This document shows positions 34,287 to 43,579 of a DNA stretch of 64,000 bases, in pieces. Position 1 is the stretch's first letter. The number at the start of each line of letters is the position of its first letter. The stretch lies in NCBI RefSeq assembly GCF_005144585.1, contig NZ_SSMQ01000007.1, positions 1-64,000 of the forward strand, written 5' to 3'. This DNA comes from Polyangium fumosum (GTDB lineage Bacteria; Myxococcota_A; Polyangia; Polyangiales; Polyangiaceae). The translations under genes and the position numbers were made by a program. The notes under the pieces are model-generated. The model worked only from the letters and a program-made list of their open reading frames with translations. It had not been told where the DNA came from and ran no database searches.

Positions 34287-34859
34287 ATGACCGGGGAGGG
34301 ACACGACTGGATCAAGGAGATCACCGCCTTCCGATGCGAGTTGATTCAGCGGCGCCTGGATTCAGTCGACCGCATCATCGAGCTCGAATACACGGTGGTC
34401 GCGCACATCTCGGAGAAATGGCCAAACCAGGCCACGAAGGCGGGTCGCTCGGCCATGCAGGTCCTCGTGACGGCGTCGACGTACCGGTCGATGCTCGAGC
34501 TCTGGCGAGAGAACCTCGAATCGCTCCTCGAGCCCGAAAACATCCGCTGGAAGACGGCCCGCCGCCGTCCGGATGGCCGTATCAGCAAATCAATCAATGA
34601 TCGACTTCGTACCAGCCTCCCTCGGCGCCCGTCGCGCCGCTCTTCGATTCGAGCCCCTGCACGAAGAGCTTTCCGTTCTCCAGAAGGACCGGGTTCCGAT
34701 ACACGATGCTGTTGTCGCGCGCATTCAGGAGCGCCGGGCGCGTCTTGCCGGTCGCGAGGTCGAACAGGAAGAGCCCGTCCCGCCCGATGTACGCGACGTC
34801 GTCGCCGTTCCCGGCGCCACCCTGGTCGTATTCGTGGATCGCGTTGTACGTGCTGTTGA
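34287..34859 (+). CDS. Helical protein of unknown function, 3' end uncertain
   Basis: A strong ribosome site (GGGAGG) precedes ATG 34287. The first 100 residues are a believable helical protein (WIKEITAFRCELIQRRLDSV, ISEKWPNQATKAGRSAMQVL). Beyond about residue 103 the sequence becomes Arg/Ser/Pro-rich and lies opposite the last 266 bases of the minus-strand propeller gene (34594-35709), as an antisense shadow would. The genuine product may end near 34600 in a real stop that was lost, or the tail may be translated. No family recognised. It probably shares a transcript with the gene at 33813. Confidence 0.5.
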   Translation: MTGEGHDWIKEITAFRCELIQRRLDSVDRIIELEYTVVAHISEKWPNQATKAGRSAMQVLVTASTYRSMLELWRENLESLLEPENIRWKTARRRPDGRISKSINDRLRTSLPRRPSRRSSIRAPARRAFRSPEGPGSDTRCCCRAHSGAPGASCRSRGRTGRARPARCTRRRRRSRRHPGRIRGSRCTCC

Positions 34860-35709
34860 GCCCGTACCCCGAGGCGGCGATCTCCGCCTCGATGTCCCGG
34901 TTTTTCCGGGTATCGTTCGCGTAGAAAAACGGGCCCGTGGCCGAGAGGTAAAACACGCCGTTCGAATCCCATTGCGCGGCCGTGGCCTGGGTCTCGTTTT
35001 CGAGCCACGTGGCCTTCTTCGCGGCGATGTCGAGGCTCCAGACGCGGCCGCTCTCGATGAGGATCGCGGTATTGCCCTCGACGCCGAAATCCCAGAATTC
35101 GCCGACGCTCATGCCCGCCTCTTCCAGGCTGAAGAGCGACTCGGGCTGCGCCGCGCCCACGGTCCAGCGCAAAAGCATGTTCGTCGCGCCGCTCTCCACG
35201 ATGTACACCTGATTGCCGTCCGGCGCATAAGCATACCAGCGAATCCCCCCGCCCGGCGAAGGCATGCCGAGCGTGCCGAGGACCTTTTCGGGCTGGTTGA
35301 TGTCGTACGCATTGTACGCGAGGCCCCCGCCGCCCTGGCTGGCCGTGACGACGATCGAATCGCTTGCGCGCCAGTTCCATGCGTTCGAGTTCCCGACCCC
35401 GAACGTGTAATCGACGCGCGCGCCGGAGACCGTGTCGAGGCTGTGCAGCGAGGCGTCGGTGGTGGGGAACGTGAGCCAGAACAGGCGATTGCCCACGGCG
35501 GCGGCCTCGGTGGCGCTCTTGCCCATGGCCTCCGTGCGATTCCTTTCGAGTTCCGCCTGCAGGGACTCGTATTCCTCGATGTTGTGCTGGACGAGCGCGT
35601 CGCCCGTGAGCTCGTCGCCGCCGCCGCCGCCGAAGATGCCGCAACCGCCGAGGCCCAACACGAGGAGGCCGACGAGCCCTGTTCGTCCGAGCATGGAGCA
35701 CCGTTGCAT
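34594..35709 (-). CDS. Lipoprotein with beta-propeller-like domain
   Basis: 371 residues from ATG 35709 (ribosome site AAAGGAC). The signal peptide ends in GLGGCG. After a short Gly-rich linker and a helix (VQHNIEEYESLQAELERNRT), the sequence is a series of short strands such as NRLFWLTFPTTDASLHSLD, NQVYIVESGATNMLLRWTVG and AAQWDSNGVFYLSATGPFFY, suggesting a six- or seven-bladed propeller. The frame upstream of 35709 is open but lacks a signal sequence and overlaps the divergent gene region. No catalytic residue is evident; a binding role at the envelope is inferred. Confidence 0.75.
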   Translation of the reverse strand: MQRCSMLGRTGLVGLLVLGLGGCGIFGGGGGDELTGDALVQHNIEEYESLQAELERNRTEAMGKSATEAAAVGNRLFWLTFPTTDASLHSLDTVSGARVDYTFGVGNSNAWNWRASDSIVVTASQGGGGLAYNAYDINQPEKVLGTLGMPSPGGGIRWYAYAPDGNQVYIVESGATNMLLRWTVGAAQPESLFSLEEAGMSVGEFWDFGVEGNTAILIESGRVWSLDIAAKKATWLENETQATAAQWDSNGVFYLSATGPFFYANDTRKNRDIEAEIAASGYGLNSTYNAIHEYDQGGAGNGDDVAYIGRDGLFLFDLATGKTRPALLNARDNSIVYRNPVLLENGKLFVQGLESKSGATGAEGGWYEVDH

Positions 35710-35914
35710 GGGTTCCGTCCTTTCTCCGCCAGCGTACTCGACCCGCCCCGGTGCGCGCGATGCGCCGCAGCGGGCGCGCGATTCCGCAGGTGCGGCGTCG
35801 GCTCCGCAGGCCGGGATCCCGCCAAAACAGCGAAATCGAAGGCCCGCGCGCCTGGCACGCCGCGTGCTCTTCCTCTGCTCGAACCACGGCAATCGCCCGT
35901 AAAGGAGCCCCGCC

Positions 35915-36382
35915 ATGTCGACCCTTCGTACTTTCGTCCGCCCCCTCGCGCTCGCCCTCGCTTTCGCCTTCGCCGCTGCCCCGCTCGCCGCCTCCGCCGA
36001 GGAGAAGGGCAAGGCGCCGAAGGTCGAGAAGGTCGATAAGAAGAAGCACGGCAAGGGTGAGTTCCCCATCGATGCGGCCCGCTTCGACGAGAAGGTCGAG
36101 GCGAAGATCAAGCACGCGCGTGAGCAAATGGAGTCGCTCCTCGCCGCGCATCCGCTGCCGGAGTCGATGAAGGCGCAGATTCGCAAGGACTTCGAGGCCG
36201 GCGCCGCCGCCATCCGCGCCGCCGCGAAGGAAGCCGGCAAGGACGGCAAGGTGACGCGCGACGAGGCGAAGGACGTGAAGAAGCTCGCGAAGGACCTGAA
36301 GAAGACCGCGCAGGAGAAGTACGGCAAGGAGGCGCGGCGCGACGGGAAGAAGCACGAGAAGCGCGAGAGGCGCGCGAGCTAG
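35915..36382 (+). CDS. Small exported Lys-rich protein
   Basis: 155 residues with a ribosome site (AAAGGAG) and a cleavable signal peptide ending ASAEEKG. The mature protein is basic, with Lys-rich stretches (EKVDKKKHGKGE) and helices (DEKVEAKIKHAREQMESLLA). A GKDGKVTRDEAK segment has an EF-hand-like spacing of acidic residues, but a single site is weak evidence for calcium binding. The C terminus is strongly basic. It converges on the ceramidase-like gene with one base between stops. No family recognised. Confidence 0.75.
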   Translation: MSTLRTFVRPLALALAFAFAAAPLAASAEEKGKAPKVEKVDKKKHGKGEFPIDAARFDEKVEAKIKHAREQMESLLAAHPLPESMKAQIRKDFEAGAAAIRAAAKEAGKDGKVTRDEAKDVKKLAKDLKKTAQEKYGKEARRDGKKHEKRERRAS

Positions 36383-36383
36383 G

Positions 36384-38993
36384 TCAGGGGACGCTCAGCG
36401 TGCCGCCATTGCCCGCCACGTCGCGAATCTCGACGGACTGCGCGTCCTGCGCCTCCTGCATCGTGAGCGGCACGCTGGCCTTGCCCTCGGCGTCGGGGTC
36501 GACCTCGACCACCTTCGTCTGGTTGTTCGCGAACGTCACCGTCACCGTCCAGGGGCCGAGCAGCGGCACGCCCGTATCGCTCGGCCCCACACGCAATGCA
36601 CGAAGCCCCGGCGCCGTCCCGAGGTTCGCCACGAGGTCGATCGAAGAGGCGCCCCGCGTCGCCGTCGACGCGGCCGAGAGCAGCGCAGCGACGACTTCGA
36701 ACGGCGGGCTCGTGATTTCGTAGGTCGTCTCCCCGGACGCCGCGAGCGCCTTGCCCTTCACGCGAAAGCGGTATTTCCCGAGCGGGAGCGAGAACGGCAG
36801 CATGGGCTTCTGCGCGGAGTAGAGGTCCGCCGGGACGGGCTGCCACGTCGCCGTGTAGACGTGGTGCTCCGGCGCCTCGGCGTTCACCGGGTCGGGCGAG
36901 TACGTCGTGACAATCGCGCCCTCGTACGATGTGGCCGGTCGGCCCTTCACGTCCGCGAGGGGCTGGTACATGCCGAGCGCCGCCTCGCGCTCGATGAACA
37001 CCACGGGCATGTCGACGGCCGGATCTCCGCCATACCAGGCAAACCGCGCGGCGCCGACGGCCCGCGGGACTTCCGCAGCCGAGACCTCCGCCGTGACCGT
37101 GTCGGGCCAGAAGAGCGCGGGTGACGCGGACGCCGACGTGCCGTGATCGGTGGTCTCGAGCCTCGTGATCGGCGCCTCGTCGGGGTATTTCCAGGCGGCG
37201 AAGCGCGAGCTGCCCACCTCGGGATCCTCGATTTCGGGCGTCCAGGCGAGCTTCGCCGCTTCGAGCACGCCGGCGAGGATCTGCTCGCCTTCGAGCGGGC
37301 CCCAGATGTTGATGCTGGGCTCATAGCCGCCGGCGAGCCAATCCTCGCCCGTGAGGATGTATCCGACGTGATCGTCGGCATACCCGATGAGCAGCGTCCG
37401 ATCCGGGCCCGCAGGCGAGAGGCCACGCAGGTATGCGGCCCAGGGCGCGACGGGCTCGCCGGGCGCCGTGACCACGAGGTAATCGCCGGTCGGCGTGCCG
37501 GAGATTCGAAGGGCCGCGGCCGTCGTGCGGACGGAGTCGCAGAGCGGCAGGGGCATGTCGACGCTCACGTCGAAGATGCCGAAGATGATGCCGCCGCCCT
37601 CGGCGATTTCGAGGCACGAGCCATAGGCCGGCATGCTGATCGCGCCCGGGAGCCCGGCGATCGCGCCCAAGCCAGTCTTCTCGCCGCAGAGGCCCGCGCC
37701 GGCGTAGGTGTTGAACTCGTCGATGGGGCTCTTGACCTTGCCATTCTCGTCGAGGAGGACGCCGTCGGGCACGTATTCCTCCACGTTCGGATCGTACGCC
37801 GCGTAGCGGAGCTCGGTGCCGTCGGGGCGCTTGACCACGTTCTCGCGGCCGATGTAATAGCTCCGCGTGACGATCTCGAGCGCGGCCTTGTCGCCGGTCT
37901 GGACGCCGCCGATGATGGGCGCGATGAGCTCGGTCGCGCGGGCGCCGAGCGTCTCCAGGCGCGGAATGTCGAGGCAGCGGAGCGAGTCGGGGCAGGCGTT
38001 GCGGCCCTCGTGGCCCGCGGGCGAGACGTCGCCGGCCGCGCCCTGCACGTGCATGACGGGATAACCGAGCTCGGCGGTGAGCGCGCGCGCGATGGCGCCG
38101 GGGGCGTCGGTCGAGACGAGCGGATTGTCGCCGCCGCCAATCGTGCCGTGGATGGGGAAATCGACGAGGGCCGCGAGGGGCGTGCCGTCGGCCTTGTCGA
38201 CGCGCAGGACCCAGAGCGTCGGGTCCTTCCTCTTGCCCGCGTCGTTGCCGTCGGGCCCGGGGATCATGTTGTTTTCGCCGCGCCGGTCGCGGTTGACCTC
38301 GTCGTTCGGGTCGAAGTCCTTCTCGACCGTGACGCCGATCTTCGCGTGGGCGAGGCCGTCGAGCGCTTGCTTCACGGCGTCGGCCATGGCGGCGATGGCG
38401 CGCTCGGCGAGCGCGGACTTGGGGCGATCGACGCCGGGCATCAGGATGAAGCTCGGCTGGTAGCCGGCCCAGGCGGCGTGGCTATGCGAGGCGGTCATGA
38501 TGATGCGGCCGCGCATGGAGCCGTCGGAGGCGACCTTCGATTCGAGCTCGAAGAGCGTGTTCTCGTTGAGGAGCGGCGCGTCGACGCGCACGACGACCAC
38601 GCGTTCGCCGCCGGCTTCGAGGGCGAGGGCCTCGGCGCGCGGCGCGTCGTGGATGCCCACGGTGGGGACGAGGCTCTTGCCGAAGCGCCGGGGCCGGTCG
38701 TCGACGGGCTTGGCGCCGCCGAGGCCGATGGCGCGGGACGCGTAGCCGCCCACGGGCGTGCCGATGGGCATGGGCAGGACGGCGGCGCCGTAGCCGGCCT
38801 TGACCTCCGTCGGGGCATTCGCCGGTTTGGACGGGCGCTCCGGCGGGGTTTCGAACTGGCAATGGGCCAGCGGATCGACCACGGTCGGGGGGGGTTCCGG
38901 GATCTTCGTGTCCTCGTCCCCACAGGCAGCGAAGCTCGCCCCGAGCAACCCGAGGGCGATCCAACCGAGCGTCTTCTTACGTGTTTTCGTCAC
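36384..38993 (-). CDS. Neutral ceramidase-like lipoprotein
   Basis: 869 residues from GTG 38993; the signal peptide has the lipobox FAAC. The domain from about residue 70 to 500 follows neutral/alkaline ceramidase (amidase) order: AAVLPMPIGTPVGGYASRAI, GRIIMTASHSHAAWAGY (the H-S/T-H segment), WVLRVDKADGTPLAALVDFP, HGTIGGGDNPLVSTDAPG and HVQGAAGDVSP. This would hydrolyse N-acyl-sphingoids or related lipid amides. The C-terminal 350 residues are all-beta and look like two immunoglobulin-like or jelly-roll domains. Sphingolipids are known in some myxobacteria, which makes the activity plausible. The TPR gene lies 58 bases upstream on the same strand. Confidence 0.78.
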   Translation of the reverse strand: MTKTRKKTLGWIALGLLGASFAACGDEDTKIPEPPPTVVDPLAHCQFETPPERPSKPANAPTEVKAGYGAAVLPMPIGTPVGGYASRAIGLGGAKPVDDRPRRFGKSLVPTVGIHDAPRAEALALEAGGERVVVVRVDAPLLNENTLFELESKVASDGSMRGRIIMTASHSHAAWAGYQPSFILMPGVDRPKSALAERAIAAMADAVKQALDGLAHAKIGVTVEKDFDPNDEVNRDRRGENNMIPGPDGNDAGKRKDPTLWVLRVDKADGTPLAALVDFPIHGTIGGGDNPLVSTDAPGAIARALTAELGYPVMHVQGAAGDVSPAGHEGRNACPDSLRCLDIPRLETLGARATELIAPIIGGVQTGDKAALEIVTRSYYIGRENVVKRPDGTELRYAAYDPNVEEYVPDGVLLDENGKVKSPIDEFNTYAGAGLCGEKTGLGAIAGLPGAISMPAYGSCLEIAEGGGIIFGIFDVSVDMPLPLCDSVRTTAAALRISGTPTGDYLVVTAPGEPVAPWAAYLRGLSPAGPDRTLLIGYADDHVGYILTGEDWLAGGYEPSINIWGPLEGEQILAGVLEAAKLAWTPEIEDPEVGSSRFAAWKYPDEAPITRLETTDHGTSASASPALFWPDTVTAEVSAAEVPRAVGAARFAWYGGDPAVDMPVVFIEREAALGMYQPLADVKGRPATSYEGAIVTTYSPDPVNAEAPEHHVYTATWQPVPADLYSAQKPMLPFSLPLGKYRFRVKGKALAASGETTYEITSPPFEVVAALLSAASTATRGASSIDLVANLGTAPGLRALRVGPSDTGVPLLGPWTVTVTFANNQTKVVEVDPDAEGKASVPLTMQEAQDAQSVEIRDVAGNGGTLSVP

Positions 38994-39051
38994 CGAAGGC
39001 CTCCTCGCGGGCGAGGATAGCCGAAGCGGCGGACGAGGCGGGAGAGACGTT

Positions 39052-40740
39052 TCAGAACCGGGAGGATTCGAGCCGGATGTCCGCGCGGGCGAAGGCGATC
39101 TCGAATCGGCGCCGGACCTCCGCGGCCTCGGACGCCTTGCCCTGACGTTCGAGCGCCTGGGCGAGGCCGAAGAGCGAAAACCCGTTCTCCGGCAGGTTCG
39201 CGAGGTCCTCGCGATAGACGCGCTCGGCGTCCGCGGCCCTGCCCGCGCGGAGCAGGACGGCGCCGAGGATCTGCCGCGTCGGGTGATGCCAGTCCGGCGG
39301 CTCCATGTAACGGAGCAGGTCTTCGAGCACCACCGCGAATTGGAGCTCACGGACGGCCGCGTCGAGATCGCCCCGATCCGCTGCGAGCTCGCCGCGCGCG
39401 ACCGCGAGGGCCACGCCGAGCACGGCGCTCGGCGTGTTCACGCCCGACACGGTCGTGCGGGTGAGCGCGGGCTCCGCCGCAACCTTCTCCAGCGCGGCGA
39501 GCTCACGATCCGCGGCCGCCGTGTCGCCGAGCCGCGAGTACGCGATGGCGCGCGCGTAATGGTACACGCCGCGAGAGTAAACGCGATCCTCGGGCGGCGC
39601 TTCCGCGTGCAGGATCTCTTGCCACCTCCCGAAACGAACCAGGGCATAAAGCGGTGCAGCCTGGAAATGCTCGATCATCGTGGCCATGGCGCCGCCGTGG
39701 CCGTGCGCGGCGTGGCCGAGGAGCCTCGGGATCGAGCGCGCCACGCGCAGCGCCTCGGCGGACCGGCCTTCGAGCGTGGCCGCGGCCCACAGGAAATGCA
39801 CGTTGTGCATCCGGTACATGATCAGGTACATGTTCGAGGGATCGGCGAGGGGCGCGTATTTGTCGTCGGCGGCGATGGCGCGCTCGTTGGCCATCGCGGC
39901 GTCGTGATAATGGCCGAGGCGAAGGTAGATGTGCGACGGCATGTGCACGAGGTGCCCGGCGCCGGGCACGAGGTCCCCGAGCCGGACGGCCGCATCCCGC
40001 GCGCGCGCGGGGTGCGGCGAGGACTCCATCACGTGAATGTAATAATGGTTTGCCCCGGGGTGGTTCGGATCGAGCTTCATCGCTCGCTCCAGCGCGGACA
40101 CGACCTCCTCGGTATTCGCCCGCGGCATCCCGCGCTCCCAGTAATTCCAGGGGCTCAGGTCCATGAGCGACTCCGCATAGAGCGAAAGAATGTCCACGTC
40201 GTCCGGGAAGTGCTCGGCGACCTTCTTCATCGCCCCGGCATAGGCGATATCGAGCGCGCTGCGATCGGCCACGGGGGCGGGCGCGTATCGGAGCACGAGG
40301 GCCTCGATGAGCTCGCGCTCGGGCCGCGTGACGCCGCTCGTGGTCGCGAGCGCGCGTGCGCGCTGGATGTGCGCATACGCGCGCGGGACGGCGTCGTCGC
40401 TCATCGGCGCGTTGATGTTCGGGCCGAGCACGAGCGCGGCGCCCCAGAAACACATCGCGCAACGGGGATCGAGGCGCGCGGCTTCGAGGAACGATCGCTC
40501 CGCCTCGGCGTGGTTGAAAGCATAAGCCAGCGTGAGGCCCTGGTTGAAATAACGCTGCGCGGCGGGAACGCGGGTGGTGATGGGGCGATGCAGGGATCCC
40601 ATCCCTTCGAGCAGCGGCGCCTGCTTGGACGCGGGCGTCGTCGTGTCCTCGCCGCTCGCCGCGGCGCGCAGGGCGAGGACGGACGGGGCGCCGAGCAAAC
40701 CGAAAAGAACGAAGAGCGTCTTCCGCGATGAGATTCGCAT
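39052..40740 (-). CDS. Exported TPR-repeat protein
   Basis: 562 residues with a ribosome site (GGGAGGG) and signal peptide (FVLFGLLGAPSVLALRAAAS). It contains at least ten TPR-like helical pairs. Conserved landmarks are FNQGLTLAYAFNHAEAERSF, CAMCFWGAALVLGPNINAP, NHYYIHVMESSPHPARA and HMPSHIYLRLGHYHDA. These belong to a widespread family of large TPR proteins seen in Planctomycetes, myxobacteria and others, often with a Cys-x-x-Cys near the N terminus as here. No enzymatic activity is known. It is divergent from the subtilase (154 bases) and may share an operon with the ceramidase-like gene. Confidence 0.8.
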   Translation of the reverse strand: MRISSRKTLFVLFGLLGAPSVLALRAAASGEDTTTPASKQAPLLEGMGSLHRPITTRVPAAQRYFNQGLTLAYAFNHAEAERSFLEAARLDPRCAMCFWGAALVLGPNINAPMSDDAVPRAYAHIQRARALATTSGVTRPERELIEALVLRYAPAPVADRSALDIAYAGAMKKVAEHFPDDVDILSLYAESLMDLSPWNYWERGMPRANTEEVVSALERAMKLDPNHPGANHYYIHVMESSPHPARARDAAVRLGDLVPGAGHLVHMPSHIYLRLGHYHDAAMANERAIAADDKYAPLADPSNMYLIMYRMHNVHFLWAAATLEGRSAEALRVARSIPRLLGHAAHGHGGAMATMIEHFQAAPLYALVRFGRWQEILHAEAPPEDRVYSRGVYHYARAIAYSRLGDTAAADRELAALEKVAAEPALTRTTVSGVNTPSAVLGVALAVARGELAADRGDLDAAVRELQFAVVLEDLLRYMEPPDWHHPTRQILGAVLLRAGRAADAERVYREDLANLPENGFSLFGLAQALERQGKASEAAEVRRRFEIAFARADIRLESSRF

Positions 40741-40894
40741 TTTCACCCTCCCCGATCGGCCCCTTTCGGGGGCATGTTCGAAGGCAATGGGGCGGACGTG
40801 GCGGACGGCAAGCCCTCCACCCTCTTGACGCCCGGTTGCGGCGGGGGCACTTGTCTGGAAAGGGCCCCAAACGCGGCGGCCGAAGAGGTAACAC

Positions 40895-43531
40895 ATGAGG
40901 CGCTTTCGCTGGATTCACCTACTTGCATTGCCCTCCTTGCTCGCGGCTTGCGGCGGAGAGCCCGACGGCGAGCAGGCGTTCGAGAACGGGGATGCGTACG
41001 ATCCCTCGTCGGTCGTCACGCCGGAGCAGAACGAGACCCCCGCGTTCTGGTTCGTGGAGCTCGAAGAGGCGCCGCTCTTGCGCGGCGGGTCGGAGTCGTT
41101 GCTCCTCCAGCAAAAGGTCGTCTTCAAGGCCGAGGCCGAGAAGCGGGGCATCCCGTTCACCGAGCGGCTCTCGTTCCACCGGCTGTGGAACGGGCTTTCG
41201 ATCCGGGTCGCGCCCGAGCACGTCGCGGACCTCGCGCGGATTCCCGGCGTCAAGTCGGTGTGGCCCGTGATCCCGATCCAGCAGGAAGACACGCCGGACG
41301 ACAGCGGCGGCGCGCAGATGGACATGGCGACGGCGATCGCCATGACGGGCGTCGACGTCGCGCGGAACCAGCTCGGGCTCACGGGCGAGAAGATCCGCGT
41401 CGGCATCATCGACAGCGGCGTCGATTACGATCACCCCGATCTCGGCAACGGGTGCTTCGGTCCGGGGTGCCGGGTCCAGTACGGCTACGATTTCGTCGGC
41501 GACGGGTTCCAAGCGGGTGTCGCGGGGGCGTATGCCATTCCCGACGCGGATCCGGACGATTGCGGCGGGCACGGCACGCACGTCGCCGGCATCGTCGGCG
41601 CGAACGGCGGGATCGTCGGCGTCGCGCCGAACGTCACGCTCGGCGCGTATCGCGTGTTCGGCTGCGCGGGGTCGACGAACCCGGACATCATGATCCAGGC
41701 GATGGAGCGTGCGCAGCAGGACGGCATGCGTGTCGTCAACATGAGCATCGGCTCCGGCTATCAATGGCCGCAGTATCCAACGGCCGTCGCGGCGTCGAAC
41801 CTCTCGATGAGCGGCACCATCGTCTCCTGCTCGGGCGGCAACAATGGCGACCGCGGCGTCTGGGCCACGGGCGCGCCCGGCGTCGGGACGAACGTCATTG
41901 CCTCGGCCTCCGCCGAGAACACGCATATCGCACAGCCCTCGTTTGCCATCACGCCGGATGGCAAGGCCATCGGGTACAACGCGGGCACGGGCGTGCCTTT
42001 CGCGCCGTTCACGGGCACGTTGCCCCTGGTGGCCACGGCGACACCAAATACGATCGCCACGGACGCGTGCAACGTGAATCCGCCGGCGGCAGGAAGCCTC
42101 ATGGGCAAGGTGGCGCTCATCAAGCGCGGCGGCTGCACGTTCTTCGAGAAATCGAAGAATGCGCAGGCCGCGGGCGCCGCGGCGGTCGTCGTGTACAACA
42201 ATGCGGCCGGCGCGCTCGTCCCCGGCGTCACGATTCCCACGGGCTCGCCGGCAGGGACGACGCCCGTGGGGGTCCCGGTCGTCGGAATCACGATGGCGGA
42301 CGGCGACCTCATCGCCCAGCGCATGGCCTCGGGCGCGGTGTCCTTGACGTGGACGGACGACACGGTCACCTCGCCGAACAGCCTCGGCGGGCGCATTTCG
42401 TCGTTCAGCTCGTGGGGCGCGGGGCCGGACCTCTCGTTCAAGCCCGACCTCACGTCGCCGGGCGGGTCGATTTATTCGACGTATCCGCTGGAGCTCGGCG
42501 GGTTCACCTCGCAGAGCGGCACGTCGATGGCCTCGCCGCACACGGCGGGCTCGATTGCGCTGCTCATCGAGGCGACGGGCGAGACGAATTTCGAGGCGAT
42601 TCGCGCCCGGCTCCAGAACACGGCGCAGCCGCTCCTCTGGGGCATCGATCCGACGCAGGGCATCCTCGACAGCGCGCATCGGCAGGGCGCGGGCCTCATC
42701 CGCGTCGACCAGGCCGCGCTCACGAAGTCCAGCGTGTGGCCGAGCCGCATTGCGATCGGTGAGACGACGGAGCCCACGACGCACACGATCACGCTGAAGA
42801 ACGACACCAACGAGCCCATCACGTACGACGTCTCGCACCAGCCGGGCGTCTCCACGGTGGGCACGTACGGCACGCCGCAGGCGCTCTCGCAGCCGACCGT
42901 GCCGCCGAGCGCGACGTTGAGCGCGCAAAGCGTGACGGTCCCGGCGCACGGCACGGCGACGGTGGACGTGACGATCACGCCAAACCCGAACCTCGCCGAC
43001 CGGGGCGTGTTCGGCGGCTTCGTCCAGTTCGCGCAGACGGGCGGCAATGCGACGCTGCGCGTGCCGTACATCGGCCTCAAGGGGGACTACCAATCGATCG
43101 TCGCGCTCGTCCCGACGGCGCAGGGCTTCCCCTGGTTGTCGCGACAGAACAATTCGACCAATCCGCCGACCTACAACAAGGAAAATGGGGGCGCCGTCTT
43201 CACGATGTCGGGGTCGACCAACGTGCCGAACGTCACGGTGCACCTCGAGCACCAGGTGACGTCGGTGAAGGTCGACATCGTCGAGGCCGCGGGCCTCCAG
43301 AAGCCCTGGGGCACCGCCTACACGTACACGTACGTCGGCCGCAATGCGGATCCGACAGGCACGTATTCGTTCGCCTGGAATGGGACCACCACGGTCGGCA
43401 AGAAGGTGGTCACGGTGCCGAATGGCAATTACGTGATGAAGATGAGCGTGCTGAAGGCGCTCGGCGACGCGAACAACCCGGCGCACTGGGAGACCTGGAC
43501 GTCGCCGTCGTTCAAGGTCGAGCGGCCCTGA
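40895..43531 (+). CDS. Subtilisin-like (S8) serine protease with PA domain, lipoprotein
   Basis: 878 residues with a lipoprotein signal (LLAAC). An inhibitor_I9-like propeptide (about 45-140) precedes the S8 domain with Asp173 (GIIDSGVDYDHPDLG), His226 (GGHGTHVAGIVG) and Ser544 (SGTSMASPHTAG). A PA domain is inserted before the Ser (CNVNPPAAGSLMGKVALIKR). C-terminal domains of the Fn3-like type follow. This is the architecture of large secreted subtilases (lactocepin-like). Export and lipid anchoring predict a cell-surface protease for predation or nutrition. A strong hairpin (43542-43563) ends the gene. Confidence 0.92.
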   Translation: MRRFRWIHLLALPSLLAACGGEPDGEQAFENGDAYDPSSVVTPEQNETPAFWFVELEEAPLLRGGSESLLLQQKVVFKAEAEKRGIPFTERLSFHRLWNGLSIRVAPEHVADLARIPGVKSVWPVIPIQQEDTPDDSGGAQMDMATAIAMTGVDVARNQLGLTGEKIRVGIIDSGVDYDHPDLGNGCFGPGCRVQYGYDFVGDGFQAGVAGAYAIPDADPDDCGGHGTHVAGIVGANGGIVGVAPNVTLGAYRVFGCAGSTNPDIMIQAMERAQQDGMRVVNMSIGSGYQWPQYPTAVAASNLSMSGTIVSCSGGNNGDRGVWATGAPGVGTNVIASASAENTHIAQPSFAITPDGKAIGYNAGTGVPFAPFTGTLPLVATATPNTIATDACNVNPPAAGSLMGKVALIKRGGCTFFEKSKNAQAAGAAAVVVYNNAAGALVPGVTIPTGSPAGTTPVGVPVVGITMADGDLIAQRMASGAVSLTWTDDTVTSPNSLGGRISSFSSWGAGPDLSFKPDLTSPGGSIYSTYPLELGGFTSQSGTSMASPHTAGSIALLIEATGETNFEAIRARLQNTAQPLLWGIDPTQGILDSAHRQGAGLIRVDQAALTKSSVWPSRIAIGETTEPTTHTITLKNDTNEPITYDVSHQPGVSTVGTYGTPQALSQPTVPPSATLSAQSVTVPAHGTATVDVTITPNPNLADRGVFGGFVQFAQTGGNATLRVPYIGLKGDYQSIVALVPTAQGFPWLSRQNNSTNPPTYNKENGGAVFTMSGSTNVPNVTVHLEHQVTSVKVDIVEAAGLQKPWGTAYTYTYVGRNADPTGTYSFAWNGTTTVGKKVVTVPNGNYVMKMSVLKALGDANNPAHWETWTSPSFKVERP

Positions 43532-43541
43532 ATCTCGGCCC

Positions 43542-43563
43542 GTGGGGGGCTCCCGCCCCCCAC
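43542..43563. terminator. Bidirectional terminator-like hairpin
   Basis: GTGGGGGGC (43542-43550) pairs with GCCCCCCAC (43555-43563) around a 4-base loop, 11 bases after the subtilase stop and 17 bases before the convergent histidine kinase stop. There is no U-tract on either side, so it is a G/C-only hairpin typical of high-G+C genomes. Confidence 0.6.
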
Positions 43564-43579
43564 CTCGTCGAAGCCGACG

